Positions 34,490-44,820 of a stretch of DNA of 64,000 nucleotides are shown piece by piece. The notes beneath the pieces are model-generated. The model had not been told where the DNA came from. It was given only the letters and a program-made list of their open reading frames with translations, and ran no database searches. The position numbers and the translations under genes were made by a program. Where the stretch lies: positions 1,178,001 to 1,242,000 of the forward strand of contig OZ345381.1 in the NCBI GenBank assembly GCA_977006965.1. Direction: 5' to 3'. This stretch comes from Phymatolithon calcareum (lineage: Eukaryota; Rhodophyta; Florideophyceae; Hapalidiales). Each line of letters begins with the position of its first letter. Positions within the stretch are counted from its first letter, which is position 1.

Positions 34490-36097
34490 ATGGGTTCCTT
34501 ACTCCCCGAGCACCGCTCCAATGCGCTGTTCGCCTTCCAGGCGACCTCCGGCGGTCATCTTCTGCAGCGTCGCCAAGTTCCGTTTCGCCACTCCCTAATC
34601 CGCCCTCCTCGCCCATACACATCCACGCGTCGTGCCCCCGCACGATGCATCCCCCGCGCCGCACTAGACGCCGACGTTGCGATCATCGGTGCCGGTGTGG
34701 GCGGCCACGGTGCCGCCCTTCGCGCCGTATCCAAGGGTCTGAAGGTGTTACTATTCGAGGGCGGCGAGGTGGGCGGTACCTGTGTGAACCGCGGATGTGT
34801 GCCTTCCAAGGCGCTTCTGGCTGCTGCTGGAACGCTTCGCGACATGAAGCATGAACATCGGCTTCGTGCACTGGGTCTCAGCGTGTCCGGCGAGGTGCGG
34901 TATGATCGCGCGGCGGTGGCGGCGCATGCTAGCGGGCTTGCGGAGAATGTGCGGAATAATATGACGAGATCTTTGGAGAGTATCGGGGTGAAGGTTGTGC
35001 GAAGCAAGGCGAAAGTCGCGGGGAAAGGGACGGTGGTGGATGGGACGGGGAAACGGTATGGAGTGCGTGATGTTATACTTGCACCGGGGTCGGTGCCTTT
35101 TGTGCCAAGAGGGATTGAGATTGATGGACGGACGGTGTTCACTTCGGATGATGCACTCAAGTTAGATTGGGTGCCGGATTGGGTTGCTATTGTGGGATCG
35201 GGGTACATTGGATTGGAATTCTCGGATGTTTATACGGCGCTTGGGGCGAATGTGACTTTTGTGGAGGCGATGCCGAATATTATGCCGGGGTTCGACCCGG
35301 AGATTGCGCGACTGGCGCAGAGATTGTTGATTAATTCACGTCCGATTGATTTTCATACCAATGTGTTTGCCTCGAAGGTTACGCCGGGTGTGCCGGGTGA
35401 ACGGCCGGTGTTGATTGAACTTATTGACGCGGGTACGAAGGAGAAGGTGGATACACTTGAAGTGGATGCGGCAATGATTGCAACTGGTAGAGCACCTTTC
35501 ACTACCGGACTGGGATTGGAAAGTTTAGATGTGGAAACGCAACGGGGGTTCATTCCAGTCGACTCGCGCATGCGTGTGCTTGATAAGGATGGAAAAGTCG
35601 TGAAGCATGTGTACGCAATCGGAGATGCGAACGGGAAGATGATGCTTGCTCATGCAGCGTCGGCGCAGGGAATTTCAGCTGTGGAGAATATTGTGGGTAA
35701 TAAGCATGAAGTGGATCATAATGCAGTACCCGCGGCATGTTTCACTCATCCGGAGATTTCAATGGTGGGACTTACCGAGCCGGCTGCACGAGAGGTTGCC
35801 GAACGTGATGGATTTCAGCTCGGGAAGAGTTTGGGACACTTTAGAGCAAACTCTAAGGCACTTGCGGAGGCGGAAGGGGATGGGATTGCGAAGGTGTTGT
35901 TCAATAAGGAGAATGGGCGCATTTTGGGGGTGCATATTATTGGAATGCATGCCGCTGATCTTATTCAGGAATGTTCTAATGCTATGGCAAGGGGCACTAC
36001 GGTGGATGAACTTGCTTTTTGTGTGCATACACATCCGACTCTCAGCGAGGTTGTCGATGAGGCGATGAAGGGCGCCGTTGGAATGGCGGCACATTAG
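34490..36097 (+). CDS. Dihydrolipoyl dehydrogenase, plastid type
   Basis: The 535-residue flavoprotein reoxidises dihydrolipoyl groups of the 2-oxoacid dehydrogenase complex (E3 subunit), passing electrons to NAD. Visible parts are: a basic Ser/Arg-rich transit-peptide-like N-terminus (1-57); the FAD motif GAGVGG (about 67-72); the redox disulfide in [13 protein letters not shown] (Cys at about 98 and 103); the NAD motif GSGYIG; the FAD-contact stretch [14 protein letters not shown]; and the C-terminal HTHPTLSE with the catalytic His/Glu pair. The G-x-V-P-S-K spacing and insert pattern fit the plastidial enzyme of pyruvate dehydrogenase. The ATG at 34490 is used because the longer frame begins at TTG. 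Confidence 0.93.
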   Translation: MGSLLPEHRSNALFAFQATSGGHLLQRRQVPFRHSLIRPPRPYTSTRRAPARCIPRAALDADVAIIGAGVGGHGAALRAVSKGLKVLLFEGGEVGGTCVNRGCVPSKALLAAAGTLRDMKHEHRLRALGLSVSGEVRYDRAAVAAHASGLAENVRNNMTRSLESIGVKVVRSKAKVAGKGTVVDGTGKRYGVRDVILAPGSVPFVPRGIEIDGRTVFTSDDALKLDWVPDWVAIVGSGYIGLEFSDVYTALGANVTFVEAMPNIMPGFDPEIARLAQRLLINSRPIDFHTNVFASKVTPGVPGERPVLIELIDAGTKEKVDTLEVDAAMIATGRAPFTTGLGLESLDVETQRGFIPVDSRMRVLDKDGKVVKHVYAIGDANGKMMLAHAASAQGISAVENIVGNKHEVDHNAVPAACFTHPEISMVGLTEPAAREVAERDGFQLGKSLGHFRANSKALAEAEGDGIAKVLFNKENGRILGVHIIGMHAADLIQECSNAMARGTTVDELAFCVHTHPTLSEVVDEAMKGAVGMAAH

Positions 36098-37309
36098 ATT
36101 TGTGAAGAGGTACTATTAGCTTGGGCAATAACTTTGGTGGGGCAGGTTTGTCGTACGCTCTTTTTCGCATGACTTTACACGGCGCCACACGTGAGACTTT
36201 GCAAATGGACACTTGCAAGTACGTCATGTCATTTCCCGTACGTAAAGTGGTGTCAATGTTGACGACGGTCACATTGATCTCTTTTGGAAAGACGGAAGAC
36301 ATTTTGTGACTCAAAACTCATTTGACGTGTCAATGTTGTTTTAGTTTTTTAAGTTGCAGAGCTCTATGCACAGACTGGCGTAGCACTTCAGGTACAGTTG
36401 AAAATGCGAGATATTTAAGAAGACGTTTCCAAATCAAGAATAAAAGAGAACAATTATTGTTCTCTTTCTTCCACAACTGGAATCGTTTTAGCGGGAATCC
36501 TGTAACGCTCAAAGTCCATCTCTAGTCCGTTTCATGAGATGGCAAAGTATGCGATGCTTTATCGACTGTACGAGTCCACGTCCATACTGTCCAGTACTGT
36601 AAAAACACATCGTGGAGCACGTAGGGCCCAATCAAACAGCTATTTTGGGAACACCATTAAAGTTGATGTCCCCAGGAATAAAGGAAAAAACAAATTTTTT
36701 AATAATTTAAAAATTAGATTTATGTATTTGGGAGATCGAGAGCATACAGTGTGTATCATAGAAGCAGCAAAACAGCCGTTTTTCAAAGGTGTCGTACTGA
36801 AGCTGAGGTGATTCACCCGTGAATCGGGGATGAATTTGAAACATTTGTTTGAAACTGGTGTAATGCCGTACACAGCGAATTGGAACACAAAATCTAATCA
36901 CATACCCAATCCACTCATTTGGCCACGGGTCCGGCTCAACGCGCCTTGTCCGCGGCCAATGGCACGGTATCCCGCCGCGCTGGCGAGGCTGGCCCTCGCG
37001 TTTTTCATCTTTTCTATACTCGTCGTTTCAGACGTTCCGCTGTCCAATTTTCCAAGCTCATCATCGTTACAGACCTCCGCTTGCGCTTGCTTGCTCTGCA
37101 TGCCCTGACACCGACAGCCCCTTCATCCACATCATCGTCCCACCCCAATCTTCCCTCCACCTCCCCACGGACGCATCCGAGTCACGGTGCGATATAATCT
37201 GTTCGAATCGCAACAGAAACAAGAACCTTGCATCTCGTAACAACGTCGCGACACGCGCACGCATTTCGTTCCTGCTCGCCTTCCACCGTCACCAAACCCG
37301 ACTATCATC
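36098..37309. other. Intergenic stretch
   Basis: No gene is recognised in 1.2 kb between DLD and beta-tubulin. The last 200 bp are pyrimidine rich (CT-rich runs near 37100-37300), consistent with a 5' UTR or promoter of the tubulin gene. Confidence 0.5.
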
Positions 37310-38761
37310 ATGTCGCGGAGTATCGGTACGTTCCGTTCATCCCATCATGAAGTTACCACGATGCGTTGCACATCTCTCTGACATGCGATCCGCCCCTTGT
37401 TCGTGTCATCGGCGTATTTTTCGTTGCGCACAGTGTGTTTGCAGGCAGGGCAGTGCGGAAATCAGGTAGGAAACAAGTTTTGGGAGGGAATTTCCGCCGA
37501 ACATGGCATCAGTCATGATGGTGCTTTTGTAGGTGATAATCCCGACCTCCAGTTGGAGCGTATTGGGGTGTACTACAATGAAGGTTCGAATGGACGTTAT
37601 GTTCCACGTGCTGCCATGATCGATCTTGAACCTGGTGTCATTGACGGTATTAAGGGGTCTAAATTTGGAGAGCTTTTCCATCCCGATAATTTCGTCATGG
37701 GTCAATCGGGTGCAGGGAACAATTGGGCGAAAGGTTATTATACCGAGGGTGCGGAACTTGTTGAGGAGGTTATGGATATCGTTCGTCGAGAAGCTGAAAG
37801 TTGTGATGTGTTGCAAGGATTCCAGATTACTCATTCTCTCGGCGGTGGAACTGGTTCTGGACTTGGTACCCTGCTGGTGTCAGAGATCCGTGAGGAATAT
37901 CCGGATCGTATCATGTGTACATATTCTGTCCTTCCTAGTCCGAAGGTGTCCGAGACCGTTGTGGAACCTTACAATTGCACATTGTCCATTCATCAACTTG
38001 TTGAGAATGCCGATGCTGTGTTTGCGATTGATAACGAGGCACTGTACCGTATTTGCTCCAAGAGTCTGGGACTTGCTGACCCGCAATTTGATGACCTCAA
38101 CCGTCTTGTGTCGGGTGTCATGTCCGGTATCACCTGCTCGCTTCGATTCCCCGGACAACTGAATGCGGATTTGCGCAAACTTGCCGTGAATCTCGTCCCG
38201 TTCCCACGTCTTCATTTCTTTGCTGTCGGATATGCACCACTCGCCGCTCCAGGGTCCCATGCGTACCGTGCGCTCGGAGTGCCGGAATTGGCCGGTCAGA
38301 TGTTTGCAGCACAGAATATGATGGCCGAAATCGACCCGCGGGAAGGGAAGTATCTTACTGCGGCCGTGTATTTCCGCGGAAAGGTCAGCACAAAGGAGGT
38401 TGAAGATGAAATGCACAACATGCAGACGAAGAATTCATCCTATTTCGTGGAATGGATCCCGCATAACATCAAGTCGTCAGTTTGTGATGTGCCAGCAGTG
38501 GGTGAGAAGATCTCGTCGGCATTCATTGGAAACTCAACGTCAATTCAGCACATCTTCAAACGTGTCGGTGATCAATTCCGAGCCATGTTCAAACGAAAGG
38601 CTTTCCTTCATTCGTATAAGGGTGAGGGTATGGATGAACTTGAGTTTGCAGAGGCCGAGGCGAACATGGCCGATCTCGTCTCTGAGTATCAGATGTATAG
38701 TGAGGCGACAGCTGATGACGATAACTTGCACGGCGATGAGTTCGATGACCAAGAAGAATAA
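37310..38761 (+). CDS. Beta-tubulin, two exons, divergent N-terminus
   Basis: Exon 1 is only 16 nt (37310-37325). A 108-nt intron (37326-37433, GTACGT..CACAG) follows, then exon 2 at 37434-38761, giving 447 codons. Family signatures are plain: LQAGQCGNQ near the start, the GTP-phosphate loop GGGTGSG at about residue 139, and an acidic tail ending EFDDQEE. The protein polymerises with alpha-tubulin into microtubules. The N-terminus reads MSRSI instead of the near-universal MREI that animal and plant cells use for co-translational autoregulation of tubulin mRNA. A 5' intron in a divergent beta-tubulin is known from Chondrus crispus. I see no other way to give the gene a usable start. Confidence 0.93.
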
Positions 38762-40345
38762 GCGCTTCGGGTGCCGTTTTGGGATTTGGGAATATTGATC
38801 GAGCTCTGGGTTAATGCGTTTTTGACAGATATATTGTAGACTTTAAGACAAGATGCTTGTCGGGTGCGACGACGTCCGGCTTGAAGAGGGAGATACCCGA
38901 CAAAAAAAATTAAAAATGAAATCCCGGTTACTTATTTTCGTCGGGACAAATTTGCAACTCTTGTGGTGGCCGATGGATTTTTGCTGTTGCAGACGAAGTG
39001 AGCAACAAGGATACTAACTGTTGTACAACACTACTGTACGGTCGTTATCATCTGCAATAAGGATAGTGATGTCCCCGATATGTATCGGACCATCGCCTTC
39101 CAGGTGGGCGCTGCCGCTTTTTGGAGCTGAATGACGAACGACCGGGCATTGAATAGTCCCTCGTCAGTGCAGTTGGCTCGTCGCTAGGTGCGGAGACTTT
39201 TGGTGCTGTTCTCAACTTTCAGGACGTGCTGATGTTTCGAATCGCCTACAGAAGCACAATTCGCTGGTGTACAGGCAGGTGAGGTTGGAAAGACCAGACG
39301 CGCTTTAGGGACTGTCATGAACGCACGACGAAACGACGTGATCAGTACGGCAGGCATGCATGCTCTGGGGCATTAGATGTCTAACCACGTACACATAGAT
39401 GGAATAAACGCACCGAGTCATTGCGGCCTTCGAAAAGTTGAGGCTGCCCATGAGGTTGGGCGACAGAGCATTTGCAATGGAGTCAGTCTGCTTTCCCCCC
39501 GAGTGATCGTGCAGTATCACTCTGACAAAACAGAAACAGCTCGGTCCGGTTCATCCTCAATTTTCATACAGTGTCTCTCAGAGACGGACGCTATGGTGCG
39601 ATCCACAATCAGCTCATGACGGACTTCTGCCCACTGCTCATAGCCTGTCACCGGCCCCTCGAACAGGGATGAAATAGTCCCTCGCGACACTGTGTTCAAG
39701 GTACATATGTCTTCCGATGCAAAATGGGCCGTCCATCACCTGAATCTTTGCCATGACGGACTCGCCATATCTCGACATCAGTTAATCTGTTGAATATGCG
39801 ACAGAGGATGAATGCTTAGCTTTCTGAACAATGAGAAACTACAGTATTTTGTTACCTCTACATTTCTGCGTAATAGAAATGACGTGAAGGTATTCGACAA
39901 GAGATGTGGAACAAAGCCAAAAATCAGTGAACGAAGCAGAACGGATGGAAAGCAAAGCAGTAGGTGCTCAAATGAGCAGAGGATGAATGCGGGAAACAAT
40001 ATGCGATGATCAGTAATGACCTGAAACATTTTGTAATGTTTCCGGTGCCTTTACTCCTGTCGAATGCAATTCTATTATATTTTCCGGTCTCATTGTGAAA
40101 AAGGGTCACAATGAAGCGCTGCTACACAATGAAGCCCTGCTAAGCACGATAATGGTGACTACCACTGCTACCGAAGCATGAAGAACGCAAAATACACAGT
40201 AGAATTAAATATGCTCTAGGACAGTATTTTTCACACCGCCATATGTCGCTCAAATTGACTACCAAGAAGTGCCCACCCATCGATCGACCTACAAGCCAAG
40301 CATGCACGCTTGCAAGGCGCACTAAGTTTCTACTCCCCTCTGCAA
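38762..40345. other. Intergenic stretch
   Basis: No gene is recognised in 1.6 kb. TACTGTA/TACAGTA motifs occur at about 39032 and 39840. Confidence 0.5.
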
Positions 40346-40753
40346 ATGGGCGACTTTAAACCTCCATCAACAGGGGGCTCGTCCGGAGGCGCAGCGCCAG
40401 AGGTGCCACGCTTCGACCCGCGAGCACTCGAGGCGAAGAACGTATCCGGCAGCACAGCCGGCGCCGGCAGTGGTGATTTTCATCTCTACCGCCAGCAGCG
40501 TCGGCGCGAAATTGCGCGCATCGAGGCGCTAGAACGCGACGCACGCGCCGCCGAAGCTGCAGCTACGGCAGCCTCGGAAGACGCGGCACGCAATGCAAAG
40601 GAGGACGCGCGATCCGCGAAGCGTCGCCGCAAGAGGGAAGCTGCTTCGCAACGCAAGAAGCGTGCCAAGGAGCTGAAAGCCGCGGCGCGGAAGGAGGGTG
40701 AATCCGACGCAATTGCGGACGCGGGAGTCGCGGACGATGTGAAGAAAGAGTAG
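40346..40753 (+). CDS. PRKRIP1-like spliceosomal protein
   Basis: The 135-residue product carries the family core (about 34-58, STAGAGSGDFHLYRQQRRRE). A long Ala/Arg/Lys coiled-coil helix with a nuclear-localisation-like KRRRKRE run follows. This is the PRKRIP1/DUF1168 layout; in human C* and related spliceosomes PRKRIP1 is a long helix bridging U2 snRNP and the catalytic core. The ATG at 40346 is used because the longer frame begins at TTG. The protein is shorter than animal homologues (about 180). Presence of a spliceosome-remodelling factor fits a genome that keeps few but real introns. Confidence 0.85.
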   Translation: MGDFKPPSTGGSSGGAAPEVPRFDPRALEAKNVSGSTAGAGSGDFHLYRQQRRREIARIEALERDARAAEAAATAASEDAARNAKEDARSAKRRRKREAASQRKKRAKELKAAARKEGESDAIADAGVADDVKKE

Positions 40754-40974
40754 AGCTTCTTAAGTTAGCGGTGCTTTTATTGGCGCCATGCCAAGTAAAG
40801 TTGACTAAGCGCTGCTAACGCGCTAAGCGGCAATACCGTCAGTGTAGATGCGTGCGCGAGGATTCGTGGCCAGGAATTGAAAATAAAAAGCCTCTAAATG
40901 ACCCTAATTTCGTAATTTATTCTTCAAACAACACTCCAGTCACCTCGCTCGCCCTCCAAATTCTTGCAGCAGCA

Positions 40975-41463
40975 ATGACCCCGGCAGCATTCACACTCAC
41001 CCCGGCCCTCCCGCAAGCGCGGCGTCACCACACGCTGCGTCTGGCACGAAGGCCGTCGCAATGGTTGCAGCGCCCCGTTCGAGTTGCGCAAGTATTCGCA
41101 AAGCAAGACCCACCAAGCGCGAACAAAGGAGGCGAAGACGACTTCGAGGGCGTCAGTAGGGATGCCGAAAAAACCGACTGGGATCAGTCATGGCAAACCT
41201 ATCGCTCCACAAGTCCCGAGAAGGGCGGCGTCTTCGGCATAGCACCACCCCGCGGCAACAATCCCACCGGCGGCGACGGTGGCAACGACGAACGCCCCCG
41301 CGGTCCCGGCAGCGAGGACAGGTTCCGCGCCGAGCGGCGTATAGCCGACGCATGGACGAGCGAAAAGGCCTTTCTCCTCGGGGCAGGGCTCATTGCCTGT
41401 GTCGCCGTATTCTACGCCTACGTGCTCCTGACCGGCGGTCTCACCTCTAACTACACCTCGTAG
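40975..41463 (+). CDS. Probable plastid single-span membrane protein, unknown function
   Basis: The 162-residue product starts at ATG 40975; the longer frame starts at a GTG. Residues 1-45 are rich in Ala, Arg, Pro and Thr without acidic residues, typical of a transit peptide. The middle contains a DWDQSWQTYR stretch followed by a Gly/Pro/Asn-rich low-complexity linker. One hydrophobic span lies at about 134-155 near the C-terminus (KAFLLGAGLIACVAVFYAYVLL). I do not recognise a named family. The pattern suggests a small thylakoid or envelope protein with its N-terminus on the stroma side. It converges on PEX4, with only 15 bp between the two stops. Confidence 0.68.
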   Translation: MTPAAFTLTPALPQARRHHTLRLARRPSQWLQRPVRVAQVFAKQDPPSANKGGEDDFEGVSRDAEKTDWDQSWQTYRSTSPEKGGVFGIAPPRGNNPTGGDGGNDERPRGPGSEDRFRAERRIADAWTSEKAFLLGAGLIACVAVFYAYVLLTGGLTSNYTS

Positions 41464-41478
41464 TCGCGCTTGGGGAGG

Positions 41479-41967
41479 CTATCCGCTGCGACTGGGGCCA
41501 GCGGCGGAGGCGGAGGTGGCGTACAGCGCGGTGTACATGCGCGCCAGGGAGCGAAAGCCGCGGTGGTCGCCGTTGCGAAGCAGGTTGCCGGCGTCGCAGT
41601 TGAGCGGGGAGGACGGCTCGGGGTGGGCGAGAAGGACTATGATGGCACGCGCCGTGGATTGCAACGTCCAGACGGGACTCCACGCGGATTTCAGAATGTC
41701 CAGACAGATCTCGCCGGTCTTGGGGTGCACGTTGGGATGGAAGATTTTAGTGCTGAAACGTACGGATGGAGGGTAGAGTGGATAGGTTGACGGTACTGAG
41801 AGTTCGAGTTGGAATGAGCCGCCGGCATAGGGCGTGTCGGTGGGACCGCGGATTGTGCCGCGCCAGTTGTAGAGATTGCCGTCGATGGGCGTGAGAATTA
41901 GGTCGGCGTTCGGTTGAGACGCTTCTTTTTGCAGCTCCTTGTGCTCTTTCAGTAACCTTCGTGCCAT
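41479..41967 (-). CDS. PEX4: Peroxisomal ubiquitin-conjugating enzyme E2, PEX4-like
   Basis: The 162-residue UBC-fold enzyme has the HPN box (FHPNVHPKTGEICLD), with the catalytic Cys at about 88. The following WSPVWTLQS, the HPEPSSPLNCDAGNLLR segment and the RGFRSLARMYT helix match PEX4/UBC21 rather than general E2s. PEX4 monoubiquitinates the import receptor PEX5 at the peroxisomal membrane so that it can be recycled. The frame stays open upstream to ATG 42171 (68 more codons), but the ATG at 41967 gives the normal E2 length. An unseen upstream exon is possible. It lies head-to-head with the zinc-domain gene, start codons 273 bp apart. Confidence 0.88.
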   Translation of the reverse strand: MARRLLKEHKELQKEASQPNADLILTPIDGNLYNWRGTIRGPTDTPYAGGSFQLELSVPSTYPLYPPSVRFSTKIFHPNVHPKTGEICLDILKSAWSPVWTLQSTARAIIVLLAHPEPSSPLNCDAGNLLRNGDHRGFRSLARMYTALYATSASAAGPSRSG

Positions 41968-42240
41968 TTTGAAGCAACTTCGCCGCGCGTATTGGTCGTA
42001 GTTATCGCGAATGTAAGCGCAGGTTTCGCCTCGCGTAGCTAGTCCCTTGTGAACGTGACGCTGTTCGTTATTAGAGGGTGTTGTGAAGAGAGAAATTCTT
42101 GGGAAGTAAATTTGGGGCAAAAATATTGTGCAAAATTTTGAACATGACGTGAAACTATGATTTTTCAACATTTTGACTGCGGTCCTCCGGCCCCGTCACG
42201 TCATCACGCAATCTAATCGCGCCGCCTCCACTTTCCGAAA

Positions 42241-42687
42241 ATGATTCACTACGACTGCCGCAAGTGTGGCGCCACGCTGTTCACCGCGGACGCAGTTACG
42301 CATTCAGCAACGGATGCAGGAAACGACGCGGATACGAACGCCGTGAGTTCCGTGAAAACGAAATGGGGACGTGTCGCAGAGCGTGTTGGTAACGCTGCGT
42401 GCACAAGCATCTTTCTCGGAGGTACTCCGGATTGGGCGGAAGAACTGGCCGGCAATAATGGGCCTTTAAAATGCCCCAAGTGTGCTGTGCGCGTCGGCAA
42501 TTTTTCATGGTCTGGCGCGACCTGTTCCTGTGGCAGATGGATCACACCCGCATTTCAATTCCCGCTTGCAAAAATTGACCCTAAGGGTTCTGTCAATCTC
42601 GCTGATATTACACGCACGAAGCAATCAGAGGCAGTTTTGGGGACCAGATCCGTTGCAGCCCCAGTTGCAACGGATAGAGGACCATGA
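42241..42687 (+). CDS. YVH1/DUSP12-type zinc-binding domain protein without phosphatase
   Basis: The 148-residue product matches only the C-terminal zinc-binding domain of YVH1/DUSP12. Features are CRKCG at the start, a CTSIFL segment, CPKC with VGNFSWSG, then CSCGRWITPAFQ, with the metal-ligand cysteines present. The phosphatase domain (HCxxGxxRS) is absent and there is no room for it between PEX4 and this ATG. In yeast the zinc domain alone supports 60S ribosome maturation (exchange of Mrt4 for the P0 stalk), so a cytoplasmic ribosome-assembly role is a reasonable inference. The ATG at 42241 is clear and no intron is needed. Confidence 0.85.
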   Translation: MIHYDCRKCGATLFTADAVTHSATDAGNDADTNAVSSVKTKWGRVAERVGNAACTSIFLGGTPDWAEELAGNNGPLKCPKCAVRVGNFSWSGATCSCGRWITPAFQFPLAKIDPKGSVNLADITRTKQSEAVLGTRSVAAPVATDRGP

Positions 42688-42930
42688 GAAAGGCTGTGCA
42701 TCTGCAGCTAGAGACGTTTTAAGGATAGAAACTTCTACAGTATACCCGCTTTTAGGAGAGTTGATGTTTTATTTGTAGAAGCATCTTGACAAACGTCAGT
42801 AAAAGGCAGCCAAGTCAAAACGCGATATGTACGATTAAATAAAATAGCACGGAGGAAATCACCCAACCACAGCAGCCGGTCAAGCCGACCACTCCATGGC
42901 GCAATGGAAAAACAAGCGCCGCGCACCCTC

Positions 42931-43632
42931 TCACGACACGAATCTAGACAGATTACCCAGTCCCGACCGCTCCATAGCATGCCCAAGCATAGTTTTCCCG
43001 ATATAACTGCGCATCTGTTCGGTAGCATCCTTATTACACTTGTAATAACCGACGATATTAGCGCCAGAAAGCGTCATAGCAATGACGACGATAACAAGAT
43101 ACGACATATTAAACTTGAGCACACAAACAATTCCCAAAAGGATCCAGATCACAGGGGTGATATAAAGCGTCCACCAGAAAATGCGCGAGTCCATTGGGTT
43201 GATTGCTTCACGATCTGGAATACTCTCAAAGCGCCACCCCTTCGCCTCGGCGGCGCTATCTTCCTCGTTCGCAACGGGAGCTTCATGCCACCAGCGCAAT
43301 CCCACCAGAAGTCGACCGGAAACATTCTTGACAGTCCAGAAATCGAACGCGAGTAACGTGACAGTCGTCACAAATTGAATCACAAAACTCGTCGTGAATA
43401 AACCGATCAGAAGATACGACGCAATAGCCGCCAGTTTGAAACCGACGTGCGCAATCGCTGCTTTTGGATGCCCGCTCTGACGGAGAATGTCGCCCACGGC
43501 ACCTGCGCTGCCGCTCGACGTATTGTCACCTGCAGCTGGTAATGCGTCCGGGTGCGCAGCGGATGCGCCGCCACTCGCAGACGTTGTGAGGAATTCACCG
43601 GCCTCGCCCTTTTCGGCGTCGGCGGTTGACAT
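42931..43632 (-). CDS. TVP23/FAM18 Golgi membrane protein
   Basis: The 233-residue product has four likely membrane spans. The family signature lies in the middle: DFWTVKNVSGRLLVGLRWW, then W-x-FES, then NPMDSRIFWWTLY, and later GANIVGYYKC. TVP23 proteins sit in late Golgi and endosomal membranes and act in vesicle retrieval. The N-terminal 45 residues are Ala/Ser/Gly rich and probably cytosolic. The ATG at 43632 is used; the frame includes one more codon (GTG). The gene is intact and intronless. Confidence 0.9.
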   Translation of the reverse strand: MSTADAEKGEAGEFLTTSASGGASAAHPDALPAAGDNTSSGSAGAVGDILRQSGHPKAAIAHVGFKLAAIASYLLIGLFTTSFVIQFVTTVTLLAFDFWTVKNVSGRLLVGLRWWHEAPVANEEDSAAEAKGWRFESIPDREAINPMDSRIFWWTLYITPVIWILLGIVCVLKFNMSYLVIVVIAMTLSGANIVGYYKCNKDATEQMRSYIGKTMLGHAMERSGLGNLSRFVS

Positions 43633-43964
43633 CACGCAAGTTGGCGCGCTTCAACGGGAAATACCTGCACGGCTAGGCCGGCGGAGGAACACAAATAGGC
43701 AAGATTGGGTACGCAGTACAGCGGGCGTCAAGGTCGCGTTGCTGTCTCCCTCCTCGAGGAGCTGACAGCGAGCTTAGAAAAGAGCGAAAAGTTTCATACA
43801 ACATTGTACAAATTTACGTCCAATAATTGGACGTATAAATGTATGTATCCACATACAAGCCCTATCATTGGCCACTCACCCGGACCTTAAATCCCCCCAG
43901 ATACGTATGGCAGACCCGATCTTCCCATGGATTCAGGAGCGAAGCTCTCCAACGGCGCGGCGCA
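43633..43964. other. Short intergenic stretch
   Basis: This is the shared upstream region of the divergent TVP23 gene and the following ARM-like gene. An in-frame upstream ATG at 43839 could extend the latter by 42 codons. Confidence 0.45.
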
Positions 43965-44450
43965 ATGTCGTCCGCGGTGCGTCTGCCGAGCGCGCTATCG
44001 GTTTCGTGGGCGCTGCGCGGCCTGGCGGTGTTGTCACTAGGGGGTGTCGCAGTACATCTGTACCCCATGGCCGCGACAGGCTCAGTGGTGAACAATGTGG
44101 GACTACTGCGCGCAGAGAGCGTCCTCTTCGCGCGAGCGGGTGCGACAAGAATTGCCTCGGCTGCGCGACGTGGGCCGGAAGTGCGGAAGAAACTCATTGA
44201 CGCTGGCGCCCTGGCAGCGCTCGCGGACGCTGCGGCACGACATAACGAACTGGAAGTGCGTGCGGCGGCCGCAGACGCGCTTGCAGAAATGCTGCGCGAC
44301 CCTGTCGCATGCGCTGCAACGGGATCGAGCGTTGCACGCGATATTCAGATGTGCGGGGCGCCGTGCGAACAGGCGAGAATTGCACTTGAGGTGCACGCGG
44401 CAGATGTGCGATCGAAGGAGGGGGAAGGGGTGGATGGTGGGGTGCGGTAG
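43965..44450 (+). CDS. Small membrane-anchored armadillo-like protein
   Basis: The 161-residue product starts at ATG 43965. A hydrophobic stretch at about 10-33 (LSVSWALRGLAVLSLGGVAVHLY) could be a signal anchor. Residues about 50-110 form helices of ARM/HEAT character (KKLIDAGALAALADAAARH, VRAAAADALAEML). The length allows only one to two repeats. The function is unknown; similar anchored ARM proteins occur in plastids and mitochondria, but I cannot choose. The upstream ATG at 43839 is a possible alternative start. Confidence 0.55.
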   Translation: MSSAVRLPSALSVSWALRGLAVLSLGGVAVHLYPMAATGSVVNNVGLLRAESVLFARAGATRIASAARRGPEVRKKLIDAGALAALADAAARHNELEVRAAAADALAEMLRDPVACAATGSSVARDIQMCGAPCEQARIALEVHAADVRSKEGEGVDGGVR

Positions 44451-44803
44451 AGGAACAGGGCAGACTGGCGAGACTAACGAGACTAAGTGTGGTGCAATTT
44501 TGAGTTGTAAAGGATCAGGATTGTTTTCCAGTGGTTAAGAGTTGTGCGATATCAGTAATTGTTTGAAAATTGCCTGCGAATTCAGTTGTGGGATATCGAA
44601 GACAGCTCTCACTACCCCTTCTTTGTCATCCCTTTTCCAGTGAAGGTCACACGCGGGGCATCCGTTCCCATCGCTCTAGCGCAGCAAATTGTGGTGTTGT
44701 ATAAGAAAGCATTGCGTACAACTTTGATGGTTGAGAACGTGTTCTAAGCAGTTGGATGGAGGGTGGAAATAAATAGCCAAAAATTTACACTCGCGTCCAC
44801 CTG

Positions 44804-44813
44804 TAATTATATT
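44804..44813 (+). promoter_or_regulatory. AT-rich box upstream of tRNA gene
   Basis: TAATTATATT lies 8-17 nt before the tRNA 5' end. It may help Pol III initiation, which could matter because the internal B box of this gene is interrupted. This is a suggestion from position only. Confidence 0.3.
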
Positions 44814-44820
44814 CGCACTA

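Noticed and set aside
34555-35208. 217-codon frame antisense to dihydrolipoyl dehydrogenase
   Set aside because: Shadow of the well-identified sense gene.
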